A DNA stretch of 64,000 nucleotides, taken from positions 2,108,001-2,172,000 of the forward strand of contig OY751490.1 in NCBI GenBank assembly GCA_963565915.1. Direction: 5' to 3'. Source of the DNA: Entoloma clypeatum. Lineage: Eukaryota > Basidiomycota > Agaricomycetes > Agaricales > Entolomataceae. Under the pieces are notes generated by a model that worked only from the letters and a program-made list of their open reading frames with translations, did no database searches and had not been told where the DNA came from. Below, piece by piece: positions 9,399 to 20,142 of this stretch; position 1 is the first letter of the stretch, and each line of letters begins with the position of its first letter. Position numbers and translations under genes: made by a program.

Positions 9399-12229
9399 CT
9401 CGTTGGCAGCCGGATTGGTATCTTCTAACACGAGCTCTCCCTTCCACAGATGTAAACCGTAGTTGGGGTAGAATGGGGTGTGCTTCGTCGCCTGATGTTC
9501 TTTGTCATTGTACTGGAACTCTGCGATTGCGATCCATTCAGCCCAATCATCCTGTAGATGGTTGACAAAGTTTCGTAAGAACGCTTCCGTCTCCTGATGC
9601 GATCGCTTGGCCTGTCCGTCAGTCTGTGGGTGGTATGCGGTGGACAGGTTCCTTTTGATCCCTAGCATGCGGCAGAGTATCTCCATGAACTTCGCGGTGA
9701 GCTGCGGTCCCCTATCGCTGATGATCTTCTTGGGGATCCCATGAAGCTTCCATATCTGATCCCAATAGATCTTGGCTAATCCTTCAGCTGATAGTTCCAC
9801 GGTTGTCGGAATAAGGTGAAGCATCTTCGAATGTCTATCCGTGATGACCAGAATTGCGTTTTTTCCATCAGATTCTGGTATCGGTCCCACAACGTCGATT
9901 CCTATGTCTTCCCATGGGTGACTTGGTGCTGCATGGGGATGTAGCGGAGCATGTCGCTTTTGTCGGTTAATCTTGTTGCGTTGACAAGTGTCACAACCCT
10001 TCACGTACTTCTTCACATCATGCAGTATGGTAGGCCACCAGTAGGTGCGAGTGAGGAGTTCATGTGTCCGGTACTGTCCTGGATGTCCAGCCACTGGTGC
10101 ATCGTGTGACCCGAACATCAATTCTTGTCGTAATTGTGGATCTGGTGGGACATAGACTCGTTCTCCTGCATAGGTGATCCCATTCTCCTGTTGATACCAA
10201 TGAGGATTCTTTTTTAGGCCCTGCGCTACTTCTGTCTCCATGCGGTTCGAAGCCTTGATGCGTGCGATCCATGGGTTTTCGATGGTTGTGATGTTTCCAA
10301 TTTTGATGGAATCAGATGTCTCACCCCCTTCAAAGAATTGTTCCTCCGTGAACATCTCCATTTGTACCACATCTTCTGATTCCAACCGTTTCAAGAATAG
10401 TCCCTCCTTGAGCATTTGGTCACTGTCCTGTGGTTCGAGTTCCGCTTCATACCAGGGTAAGCATGACAGGATGTCCGCTTTTGCATTGGTCTTGCCGGGC
10501 ACATGCCATAATTTGAAGTCATAGTCTTGTAACTTCATTTTCCAGCGTCGCTGTTGTTGATTCAGGTCCTGAGGACGACGGAAATATTCCAGGTTCTTGT
10601 GATCGGTCAAGATTTCAAAACGTTCCCTGGCTTCGAGCAGATAGTGTCTCCAATCTTTTAATGCTTCCACGACTGCCAGGAGTTCTTTGTCATATATCTC
10701 GTAATTCTGTTCAGCCGCGGACATGCAATGGGGTGCCATTTGTCGTTTTGCTTCTGAGAGAGTACTGCTCCAATTGCATAGCCCGATGCATCGGTTTCAA
10801 CCCTGAACTGTCCCTCTGGTTTCGGTAATGCCAAGACTGGTGCCGATGTAATTGCCCGTATGAGACCTTCAAAAGCTTGCTGCTCCGTTGGTCCCCAAGT
10901 AAATGCCGTACCGCCTGTGAGCGCGGTGAGAGGTTTCGCGATGTTTGAGTACCCTTCAATAAATCGTCGATAGAAGTTAGCAAATCCAAGGAACTTCTGA
11001 ACTTCCTTTTTTGATGTGGGTGCTCGCCAGTTTCGAATTGTATCCACCTTCTCAGTTTCCATCTCAACACGTCCCTCACCAACCACATATCCCAATATAG
11101 GACATTTTGTTACTTCCCATAAACACTTCTTCTCCTTTAGGAACAAATCATTGTCTGATAGGATCTGTAGGATTTCTTTGGTGTTTCGCGTGAGTTTTTC
11201 CTTGGTTTTACCGATAACCATGATGTCATCCATGTAGATCACGCAGATACGTCGGTGGATCTGGTCCCGGAATAGACTAGCCATCATTCGAGAGAATGTT
11301 CCCAGGGAGTTGCAAAGACCGAAAAACATGACCAATGGTTGGAACAATCCTCGACTGGTGAGGAAGGCAGCTTTCCATTCATCGCCCTCCTTAATCCGGA
11401 TATTGTTATAGCCCCACATGATGTCCATTTTATTGAAGTAGACCGCATCTTTCAGTATGTCCAAGAGATCAGATATTTGTGGGAGTGGGAACTTGTCTTT
11501 GACCGTGAATTTATTGACCATGCGGTAATCTTGTACCAATCGTTTGGAGCCATCCTTCTTGTTGATGAAGAAGCAAGGGGAGGCATAAGGGGATTTGGAC
11601 GGACGGATCTTTCCTGTTGCTAGACCCTCGTCAATGAATGTGTCCAATTCCTCTTGTTCCTTTTGCGTCATAGGATATGTATTTCCCCCTAGTTCCTTTG
11701 GTGCGTCCGGTGTAAGTTCAATACCATGGTCCCATTCCCTCTCCTTTGGGATCTTATCAAAGTTCTCTTTTTCGAAGAGATGAGCAAATCGTTCAACATA
11801 TGAGGGTCGTTTGGTTGTGGGAGGTGGTATGGGAGTGACAGCTTCCAAAATAGGGTCTCCAGGCTTCCATTTCTGATCCGACTTTTTGGGTGCATCTTTG
11901 TCGTGCACCTCAACCATGTGAACCCGGTGTTTGTGACCATTAAGGTTAATCCTGAAATCCAAGTGTTTGGTTCGACATGTTGTTGGGCACCGGTTAAATG
12001 TTACCGTGCTGGTCGTCCAATTGATTGTGGGGTTGTGGTGTACCAACCAGTCATGTCCCAAGAGCATGTCCGTCCTCCCAATGTCCAGTACCATTGCTTC
12101 CATGGTTTCCTGATGTGCTCCCAAATCCAGTTTGACTTCGGCAAGTTGGCTCGCTTTCTGTTGTCGATTTGGTGATCCATCCGCATTTAGAATTGCTATG
12201 GGTGGTATTCCTCGCGTGGGGAGGTTCTG
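9399..12229 (-). pseudogene. pol: Pol of element B, frameshifted and truncated
   Basis: Protease to RT reads in one frame (10658-12229, with YMDD), RNase H and integrase in another (9399-10739). The shift is caused by a 16-base deletion near 10723 compared with A, inside the segment that reads HPIAFLSRT in A. The reading frame is fused to Gag but a TAA (12230-12232) sits where A has GAA. The last 130 or so codons including the chromodomain are missing. Not functional. Confidence 0.9.
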
Positions 12230-13156
12230 TTAGCGTACTATTCTGGGATGGATGCATGTGCGCTCACATCCGCTGTCAACCTCAGGTCGGATAACCTTTG
12301 GTCCTCGTCGTGTTTTGAGCTGGGCTTCTAAGATTGTGGTTTCATCATTCTCGGCATCTTCCTCGGACACCTTCCTAACCCTTCCAGAGTTCTTCTTCAG
12401 CTTGCGGCAGTTGCACGCGATATGGCCTTCTTGGTCACAGTTGAAACACTTGCGACCATCTTTCTTCTTTGGAGCGCTACAGTCTTTAGCCAGATGACCG
12501 AAGCGCTGACAGTTGTAGCAGCGGGCTACTCCTGCTTTGTCGATCTCCATGGCTTTGCCCTGACCACCATAAGTGGTACCTGATCCGGTGCGCATGTCGC
12601 TGCCACCTCGGATGACCAGTGCGTGTCCTTCCATCTGTCGTCCCTTGTTTCGGATCTCCTTTGCATAATCGGTGTATGTCTTGCCATCGCTGGCCACTTG
12701 TTCAGAGATTCTGCGGTTGACGTTTTTCTTTAGGATGTATTTCCCAGTTTCTTCGCCAAGGTTTGACAGTCCCAAGAGTTCTTCAAATTCATCCAAGAAT
12801 TCATCAACAGTGCATTTCTCTTGTTTCAGAACTTCGAGTCTCGCTTTGGCAGCGACTGACTTGTTGGCGATGGAGAATCGTGTGGTGATATCATCGGAAA
12901 AACCTAGCCAGGTGATGTTCTCATTGTCAGCGGTAAGAGCGTCTAACTTGTTGCTGGCCCAGTGTCTGCCGGACCCTTCCATCATGCGGGATAGTACCGC
13001 AAGAATCTTCTGATCGTCTGTGAGGCTCTTTTGGAACCTAATGTATAGTTTGGTGGCTTTCCACCACTCGTCAAAGGTGTATCTGTCCTGGAACATCCCA
13101 GGATCCTTGATGATCTTGGATGTATCCATCGTTTGTACAGCCGGAGCTTCTGCCAT
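12230..13156 (-). CDS. gag: Gag of element B, fused to the start of protease
   Basis: A 308-residue ORF with the same start as Gag of A (MAEAPAVQTMDTSKI), two CCHC knuckles (the second reads CFNCDQEGHIACNC), and then directly the protease active-site region (VDSGCERTC) before a TAA. A deletion relative to A has removed the gag stop and the non-coding join and put gag and pol in one frame. The predicted protein is identical to that of element C (20143-21069). Confidence 0.8.
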   Translation of the reverse strand: MAEAPAVQTMDTSKIIKDPGMFQDRYTFDEWWKATKLYIRFQKSLTDDQKILAVLSRMMEGSGRHWASNKLDALTADNENITWLGFSDDITTRFSIANKSVAAKARLEVLKQEKCTVDEFLDEFEELLGLSNLGEETGKYILKKNVNRRISEQVASDGKTYTDYAKEIRNKGRQMEGHALVIRGGSDMRTGSGTTYGGQGKAMEIDKAGVARCYNCQRFGHLAKDCSAPKKKDGRKCFNCDQEGHIACNCRKLKKNSGRVRKVSEEDAENDETTILEAQLKTRRGPKVIRPEVDSGCERTCIHPRIVR

Positions 13157-13158
13157 GT

Positions 13159-13947
13159 TTAGAGTCTGCGGAGGAGAAGAGGAGTCGGGTTGTTGGGATG
13201 AAGATGGGGTTCAGGATACAGGTAAGGATTGAAAATGAGTCCCTGTTCTAGGCGTCTGTTCGATATCTGACTGCGCGGAGTCAAAAGTAAATTCGTCAGG
13301 GGACTCGTCAGCGGAATCGGTGGCAAATCGTTCAGAGTATTTTCTCTGTAAATCTCTAAGGAATCTCTGTTCCTGCGCGTCTGTTGGTCTCGAGAAGGGG
13401 TCAAGTCTCTCGTTTTGTGCCCAGCGGTTGTACTCGGTCTGTTGTTCTTCGGTGGTGAAGTGGGCGTAGATCTGCTGCTTTGAGTAAGACGTGATGATGT
13501 GGCTGTGGGACGTCTCGATGTGAGCGTCCTAATCAATCTTCTGATAACGGTTGTCTGGACACTGATAAACTCTCTGATCTCTGTGATCCGACCTGTCTGA
13601 GGTCCTTCTTGAACGCGAAAACTTTCGAGTTTGTTCTGTCGGGCGTTGTAACGCGTGATCTGGTGTTGCCGAGCAAGATGGATGCTCTCTGCTATCTCGC
13701 CATGGGGGCGATGCTCGTCGTTGTCTAGTTCTTCGTCAAGCACCTGCTGTAGTATGCAACGGATCTCCGATTTGATGTACTGCTGGATGAGTGTAAAATC
13801 GATACTGTCTCGAGGACTTAGCTCCTCCTGTCGGGCTTCTGGCGTGCTGAATGGGTTACTGGTGAAGTCTTCAAAGAAGCGCAATGTCTTGACTCGTCTG
13901 GTAGTTGCTCTCTTCACTCTGGGCGAACCTAACGAGATTTAGCAACT
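13159..13947 (-). other. Leader / ORF1-like open frame of element B
   Basis: Counterpart of 3501-4289. It ends in a stop two bases before the Gag ATG. Unlike A it contains one ATG (complement of 13701-13703, CATGG where A has CACGG), a C-to-T change that would create an upstream AUG. Confidence 0.5.
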
Positions 13948-14349
13948 TGTTATGCTTAACAAACCGTTCCAAGGTTCAGGCAGAGTATGCAGGAAAGTGG
14001 AAAGGCGAAGAGCAAAGTGATTGCTAAATCTAAGGAATCTACTATAGTACAAGAGGTTTATATAGGTACTGACTATAGGCAGTAGCGGATGAGTCAGTAC
14101 TGCGGAAGGCAGTGCGCATGAGTAAGGTGACTGCGGAAGGCTATGTACAGTGAGTAAGCTGACTGCGGAAAGCAAGTCAGCGCGGGAGCGAAGTATACTA
14201 AAGGGGATGATGAAGTAATGTAATGAGTCAGACTGGAAATCGAAGGTTGCGAAAGTAGACATTAGACATAGTAAGCTCGTAAGAGGGCGCCGAGTCGGGC
14301 CGATAAGTAAAAGGTATGACGTGGTCCTCATACCGTAGAGTCTGTAACA
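13948..14349 (-). repeat. 5' LTR of element B
   Basis: 402 bp, reading on the minus strand from TGTTACAGAC to GCATAACA. Contains TATATAAACC (complement of about 14054-14063) and the self-primer AGATTTAGCAA (complement of 14021-14031). The outer U3 part differs strongly from that of A, whereas the segment from CCTTTAGTATACTTCGCTC inward is conserved. Confidence 0.88.
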
Positions 14350-16151
14350 ATTACCTCGAAGGCTCCAGTACTCCGATTGACATTGTTACCGACCACAAAA
14401 ATCTTGAGTATTTTGCCACCACCAACGTTCTTTCACGCCGACAAGTCCGATGGTCAGAATCCCTTTCCCAGTTCAACCTCGTCATCCGATTCCGCCCCGG
14501 CCGATTGGGAACTAAACCTGACTCTCTAACTAGACGTTGGGATGTCTACCCTAAAGGGGGAAATAGCGACTACATTGACATCAATCCGACCAACCTCCGA
14601 CCAGTCTTTTTGCAAGAACAGCTCTCCGCTTCGGTTTGCGCGACTCAACTCCTTTAGCCCGTCCTCCGTGCAACCATTATCATGGACACAGAGAAGCTCC
14701 ACCATGACATACTCACAGCACTCCCTTCCGACACTCTTTACAACACTCTCTCTAAAGATTCTAAACCCCGCTGGTCTCTCGACCCTGATGGTTTCCTCCG
14801 ACATGATGATCAGATATATGTTCCCGACTCCGACGACCTCTGACTCCGAGTCCTACAGCACAAGCACAATCATATGCTTGCTGGACACCCAGGTCAGAAC
14901 AAGACACTCAGTCTCATTCAGCGTGATTACACCTGGCCCGGAATACGAGATTTCATTAAACACTATTGCAAGTCATGTACCACTTGCATGTGATTGAAGC
15001 CACAAAGACACAAGCCTTACAGCCTACTCAAACAGCTTCCGATCCCCGAACGTCCTTGGAATTCTATCTCAATGGATTTCATCGAGACCCTTCCGACCTC
15101 CGACAACTTTGATTCAATCCTCGTTATCGTTGACCGATTAACGAAACAAAGTATTTTCATTCCGACAACAATTCACTGCACCTCCGAAGACCTTGCCGTA
15201 CTCTTCGTATTACACGTCTTCTCTAAACACGGCGTCCCCGAACATATCACCTCTGACCGTGGCCCCGAATTCGTCTCCCAATTCTTCCGATCTCTCAGAA
15301 AGGCTCTAAACATGACCCTCCACTTCACCTCCGGTTACCACACCGAAGGCGATGGCCAAACCGAATGCACTAACCAGACCCTCGAACAGTACTTGCGGAT
15401 ATTCTGCAACTACCAACAGGATAACTGGTCCACTCTCCTTCCAATTGCGGAGTTTGTGTACAACAACGCACCGAGTGCTACCACTGGCATATCTCCCTTC
15501 TTTGCTAACAAGGGTTACCATCCGAACATTACTGTTCACCCAGAACGAGACTTCGCCTCTTCCCGAGCCCGATCCTTCGTGACCGACTTAGACGAACTTC
15601 ACCAAGAACTGAAAGCCACCATCTCCGACGCTCAACGATGTTACCAAAAGTCCTCTGACAATAATCGGATCACACCTCTGACATTTTCTGTCGGACAACA
15701 GGTTTTCGTCAAAGCACAGTTCTTCCACACAACACGCCCATCCAAGAAACTCTCAGAAAAGTACTTGGGACCATACAAGATCATTGCACAACCCGGCACA
15801 CACTCCTTTACTCTCCGACTCTCCAACACATTCCGCAGTGTTCACCCCATCTACCACGTCTCCATGCTTGAACCCGCAACTCCGAACACCATTCCGAATC
15901 GGACCCAACCTCCGCCTCCTCCGATTGACATTGACGGAGAACTTGAATACGAGATCGCTGAAATAGTCGACTCAAAGATCAACCGACGATGTAGCTGCAA
16001 GCTACTATATTTTGTCCGTTGGTTAGGATATGAAAACACTGATGAAGAATTCTCTTGGCTACCAGCCAATGAATTGGAAAACGCCCCCGAGCTTGTCTCC
16101 AACTTTCACTCTGCTTATCCCAACAAACCGGGTCCGCTCACATCGCTCTGA
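14350..16151 (+). pseudogene. pol: Pol of element D (RNase H end, integrase, chromodomain)
   Basis: One reading frame continues from RNase H (DHKNLEYF) through integrase (DFIETLP.., TSDRGPEF, TEGDGQTECTNQTLEQ) to a chromodomain (YEIAEIVDSK..LYFVRWLGYENTDEEFSWLP). It is broken by TAG at 14655 and TGA at 14841 and 14991. The two TGA codons stand where an arginine CGA is expected, so C-to-T change explains them. The N-terminal half is missing because B was inserted. Confidence 0.88.
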
Positions 16152-16178
16152 AACAAGAAAAAACAAGTACTATTCTAT

Positions 16179-17122
16179 CTACTTAGTGCATTGTTTCTTG
16201 TTTGATGGACCCTCCTCCTTGTCCGACTCCTCCTCCGACTCCGCCTTCTCTGACGGCTCCGAAATCGACATGTCGGAATTGTCCGACAGCTCTGGCAACT
16301 CCAACCTCTTCCTATTCACAAGATCCTTCCTAATCCTTCTTGCAATCCTCTTCTCCAGTCTCAACTCGTGCATCTCCTCCCTCGTATCCATCTCCGACTC
16401 CGACCCTTCCTCCGACACCTCCGGCGACTTGGGTTGATACTCGATGTTCACCGAGCCTTCGACTGCTAGCAGATGCCTCACCTGCCTCATCTCTGCCAGT
16501 ATCATATTGAGGACACCCAAGATGGTGTCCTCCAACCCACTCTCCGATGGCATCTCCGACGCTTTCTTCTTCCCCTTATTCACCTTCACCGTTTTCTTCA
16601 CCTCCGACTTTCCCTCTGATGCTCCAACCTCGCACTTCTTCTTGTCTTTAATACAACCCTTGCAGGACGACTTATTCCTAAAACAAAAGGTTAAAACAGA
16701 AAAAACAAACCAAAGAAGAACTCACTCGTCGTGTTCGCACTCAACGCCCTTCACAAGCACCTATCGCAGGTGCCGACCCCGACCCCGACTCCTGACCCCT
16801 CTCCGACCATCGCCGACACCTCCTCCACCTTCCTCTTCTTCGTCGCCCTCTTCTTCTTCTCCGCCTGCGGCTCCCCCGACCCCTTGCCTGATGCGCCTTG
16901 TGCAGCGGCCACCTCATCGGCCCTCTTCTGAGCCGCCAGCTCCGATGCCCGACGTGTTTCCTCCGCTACCCGCGCCGCCTCCGCAGCCCTCTCTTCCTCT
17001 GCTCTCTGCTCCTCCTCAGCCTTCTTGGCAGCCTCCTCCTCCGCCGCTCGCTTCTTAGCCTCCACCTCCGCGAGTTTGGCCTGCAGTGCCTCCAATTCTT
17101 TCTGGAAATCAGTTGCCGACAT
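16179..17122 (-). pseudogene. Antisense two-exon gene of element D: coiled coil plus Zn2Cys6-like cluster
   Basis: On the strand opposite to pol. Exon 1 (17122-16726) starts MSATDFQKELEALQAKLAEVE, followed by a long alanine/glutamate/arginine-rich helix and a basic KKKRATKKRK patch. A 48-nt intron (complement 16678-16725, GTGAGT..TTTTAG) joins it to exon 2 (16677-16179), an acidic, serine-rich tail. Across the splice the cysteines would be spaced C-x2-C-x6-C-x8-C-x2-C-x6-C, the pattern of fungal Zn2Cys6 DNA-binding domains. In this copy one base is missing at about 16753, giving an early TGA. Total exon length is one short of a multiple of three, consistent with that. Whether it binds DNA is inference. 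Confidence 0.65.
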
Positions 17123-17280
17123 TTTGAGGATTTATCGGAAGAGTTTTTTTTTCAAGCAGAAAGATAATGGGGGGGAACAAGAAGAAAGAACCACTCGGAT
17201 GGTAATTTCAACCAATGCATCACATGACGCAGTTCACGCGCACCGACCACCTAGGTCCTTAGGCCTCATGGGTTCGGCCC

Positions 17281-17779
17281 TAAGGAGGAAATACTGTTAC
17301 ATTCCAATCAATTCCGATGATTTCCGACCAATCCCGACACCTCCGACACCTCCGACACCTCCGACATTTTGACTAATACTTATTATGCATACTTACTGTT
17401 ATGAATCTCGTTACTACATACATTACTTACATCCGACCATGTTAAGCATCTCTGACAGCCACTCGTTATCTGACTCCGACAAAGCCACACGTCCTCTGAC
17501 ATAGTATTTAAACTTATGTAGAATCATGTATTAGCTTCAGTTTGAATATCAACTTAGATTCGACATCACACCTCCCATCCTCTTTCCGACTCTTAACTTG
17601 AGTCCGACCTCCGATCCTCCGATCCTCCGATCTTCCAAAATAAGGACACCGACGTATTAGCGAGGGCGCAACACACAAGTTGAAGCCAAGTCCTTGCCCC
17701 TACGTTGCACGCACTCCGACGTTCCGACGTTCCAACGCGTCCGACGTAGCTCCGACGTTTTGTCGATCAGTTCTTAACA
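17281..17779 (+). repeat. Polypurine tract and 3' LTR of element D
   Basis: Purine tract TAAGGAGGAAA (17281-17291) precedes TGTTAC at 17295. The LTR ends near TTAACA at 17779. It contains TATTTAAA at about 17505-17512, tandem ACCTCCGAC units (17337-17365) and further CCGAC clusters near 17610-17760. Confidence 0.65.
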
Positions 17780-17884
17780 TTAAACAACATTAAGGACACA
17801 TGCGCACAGCCCAATGCTGCGCATGCGTGTTGTACCTCCTCCATTGGTCCTCCGTGGCCTCAGCCCACCCCCATCTGCTCTTGC

Positions 17885-18175
17885 GTGTCAGTCGACGCCG
17901 TTGGGCGCAAAAGGGGGCCGTTGGGCACATGTTGTGGCAGGTGCGCTGTGCCGTACGGCACGAAAGGGGCCGGTGGGCGTGAGTCGACGGCGTTGGGGAT
18001 GCGAGGCGGCCGTTGGGTGCTAATAGGGGCCGTTGGGCATGAGGGGTGGCCATTGGGTGTTAGAGGGCCGTTGGGAACGTGAGGGGGCCGTTGGGTGCAA
18101 AGGAGGCTGTTAGACGTTAGAGGGGGCTGTTGTGTGTCAGTCGATGCCATTGTGCATGAGGGGCGGCCATTGGGG
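17885..18175 (+). repeat. G-rich minisatellite, cluster 1
   Basis: Degenerate tandem units of about 20-22 bases built on GGGGGCCGTTGGGCNNNAG. The same family forms the clusters at 23846-24096 and 24565-24755. Open frames through it are by-products of the repeat. Confidence 0.8.
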
Positions 18176-18203
18176 AGGGAAAGTGGGTGGGTGGAGTGAA
18201 GGT

Positions 18204-18592
18204 TGTTATGCTTAACAAACCGTTCCAAGGTTCAGGCAGAGTATGCAGGAAAGTGGAAAGGCGAAGAGCAAAGTGATTGCTAAATTTAAGGAATGTAGCT
18301 ATGGTACATGGGGTTTATATAGTACTGGCTATGAGCGGTAGCGAGTGAGTCAGTAGCTGCGGAAGGCAGTGCGGATGAGTCAGTAACTGCGGAAAGGCAG
18401 TGCGAAGTGAGTCAGACGACTGCGGACTGAGTAATCCCTACTGCGGAGTGTGAGTCAGCGCGGGAGCGAAGTATACTAAAGGAGAATGGTAGAGTAAAGG
18501 TAAATGAATAAGCGGTCCGATGAGTCAAAGAAATAACGAAGGTACAATGCAAGGGAAAAGTGCGTAACATACAAACCGGTAAGTCCGTAACA
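18204..18592 (-). repeat. 3' LTR of element C
   Basis: 389 bp, minus strand from TGTTACGG to GCATAACA. Carries a TATA motif (complement of about 18313-18322) and a primer-like element with one change (TTGCTAAATTT on the plus strand, 18279-18289). Preceded on the minus strand by purine tract GAGGAGGGGAACA (18593-18605). Confidence 0.85.
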
Positions 18593-18626
18593 TGTTCCCC
18601 TCCTCAAGCTCTGTGTCCTCACAGAG

Positions 18627-18989
18627 TCATTGTCCCCATCCTCCGGCATCGTTGTTGTTTGTCCAGGAGCCATTCTCCTTGAGGCTCCAATCGTCTATTA
18701 GCTCTTTGTTGATGGCGACGGCGAGCTCGAGACTCCGGACAGCTAGTCGGATGCGCCGGTTTTCAATGACCAGCATACGGGTGTAGTTCCCGAGGATTTG
18801 TTTTTCTTCGGGGGTTGGTGCGACGGGGAGGTCGGATAAAGAATGGAGGCGGATGTGCATCTGTCGATGCAGGATGTCGGCGAGTGAGGCTTCTAGCGCA
18901 TGGATCTGGTCTCTCATGGAGAGGGCTTCACCCATGAGGGCAGTGATGGCGGCGTTGGTTTCAGTGGATGTGGTGGTGGCGGTGGACAT
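18627..18989 (-). CDS. ORF4 of element C
   Basis: A complete 120-residue homologue of ORF4 of element A with an ATG at 18989 and the same layout: an MRDQIHALEASLADILHRQ helix, the RLHSLSDLPVAPTPEEKQIL segment, a second helix, and a short acidic tail rich in glycine and asparagine. It lies between the pol end and the purine tract, as in A. Many differences between the two copies are conservative, which suggests the protein is under selection in the family. Function unknown. Confidence 0.72.
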   Translation of the reverse strand: MSTATTTSTETNAAITALMGEALSMRDQIHALEASLADILHRQMHIRLHSLSDLPVAPTPEEKQILGNYTRMLVIENRRIRLAVRSLELAVAINKELIDDWSLKENGSWTNNNDAGGWGQ

Positions 18990-19111
18990 GGTGCGGAGGA
19001 TGTTGGAGAGATAGAGGAAGAATGGAGTAGCTATATTGAAGACGGAGCGGAGAACTCGGTGGGTTTTTGACTGATGAGGTCGATGCTGTTGCTGATTTCG
19101 ACGCGTGTCTT

Positions 19112-20142
19112 TTATCGTGGACGTGACGGGTTCTGCCGATGGAAATCACGGATCAAATCTTGAGCATTCTGAACATTAGCTCGCGGTTCCCATGTGTTCT
19201 CTTCTGGGCCATATCCTTCCCACTGGACGAGGTACTGGATCTTTCTGCGGAACTTCTGAGAGTCCAGGATCATAGACACATGGTACTCTTCTCGTCCTTC
19301 GACAATGATCGGATCAGGGGCTGGTTTCTTTTTCTGGATGGCGTACTTCGGAGTTTCATATGGTGACAACAGGGTCTCGTTGAACACAGGGTGAATCATC
19401 TTCCAAGTCTTCGGAAGATCAAGAAGGTACGCGCTAGCTCCTTTCTTCTCTAGGACTTTGAATGGTCCATGTCGGAGTGCATCAAGTTTCTTTGAGGGTC
19501 GATCGGTCCTGATGTTAGTCCCTTCCAGCCATACCTTGTCTCCAATGCGGTAGTCCCGAGACGGACTTCGCCGTGTGTCAACTGTCTTCTTCATCTGATC
19601 CTGTGCTTGTTTCAGCGCAGCATTGGCTTCTTCTCATGCCTGTTTGAGTTTTTTCAAGAAGTCGTTGGCAGCCGGATTGGTATCTTCTAACACAAGCTCT
19701 CCCTTCCACAGATGTAAACCGTAGTTGAGGTAGAATAGGGTGTGCTTCGTTGCCTGGTGTTCTTTGTCATTGTACTGGAACTCTGTGATTGCGATCCATT
19801 CAGCCCAATCATCCTGTAGATGGTTGACAAAGGAACCCGGTGTTTGCGACCATTAAGGTTAATCCTAAAATCCAAGTGTTTGGTTTGACATGTTGTTGGG
19901 CACCGGTTAAATGTTACCGTGCTGGTCGTCCAATTGATTGTGGGGTTGTGGTGTACCAACCAGTCATGTCCCAAGAGCATGTCCGTCCTCCCAATGTCCA
20001 GTACCATTGCTTCCATGGTTTCCTGATGTGCTCCCAAATCCAGTTTGACTTCGGCAAGTTGGCTCGCTTTCTGTTGTCGATTTGGTGATCCATCCGCATT
20101 TAGAATTGCTATGGGTGGTATTCCTCGCGTGGGGAGGTTCTG
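19112..20142 (-). pseudogene. pol: Pol remnants of element C (protease piece, integrase end, chromodomain)
   Basis: 19112-19594 encodes the end of integrase and a chromodomain (YLVQWEGYGPEENTWEP). 19687-19830 encodes a middle piece of integrase (LNGSQSQSSST.. in a shifted frame), and 19831-20142 the protease region. The joint at 19830/19831 unites sequences corresponding to B positions 9570 and 11920. Like B, the frame leaves Gag through a TAA (20143-20145). RT is absent. Confidence 0.85.

Larger units (their letters stand above)
9399..14349 (-). mobile_element. Element B: Ty3/gypsy, sister of A, 3' part lost
   Basis: On the minus strand: 5' LTR 13948-14349, leader, Gag, Pol. The Pol C-terminus, ORF4 and 3' LTR are missing, because B is joined at 9398/9399 to the truncated LTR of A. 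On the left of its own reading direction B abuts element D at 14349/14350, which looks like the original insertion point in D's RNase H region. B shares with C an internal deletion at the gag-pol boundary and a nonsense codon. Confidence 0.88.
14350..17779 (+). mobile_element. Element D: 3' half of a Ty3/gypsy chromovirus with antisense gene
   Basis: Starts abruptly in RNase H at the B LTR, continues through integrase and chromodomain (pol stop 16151), then an antisense two-exon gene (16179-17122), a purine tract and a 3' LTR (17295-17779). A different family from A/B/C: TCCGA-containing words are strikingly frequent throughout, in coding and LTR sequence alike. Confidence 0.85.

Noticed and set aside
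9375..10739. 454-codon ORF as an intact gene
   Set aside because: It is the RNase H-integrase part of the frameshifted Pol of element B; its first and last residues come from a shifted frame and from the joint with the LTR of A.
17885..18175. CRISPR-like array
   Set aside because: The units are degenerate, contiguous and without unique spacers. The same minisatellite lies in a hAT-like element, and the DNA is eukaryotic.
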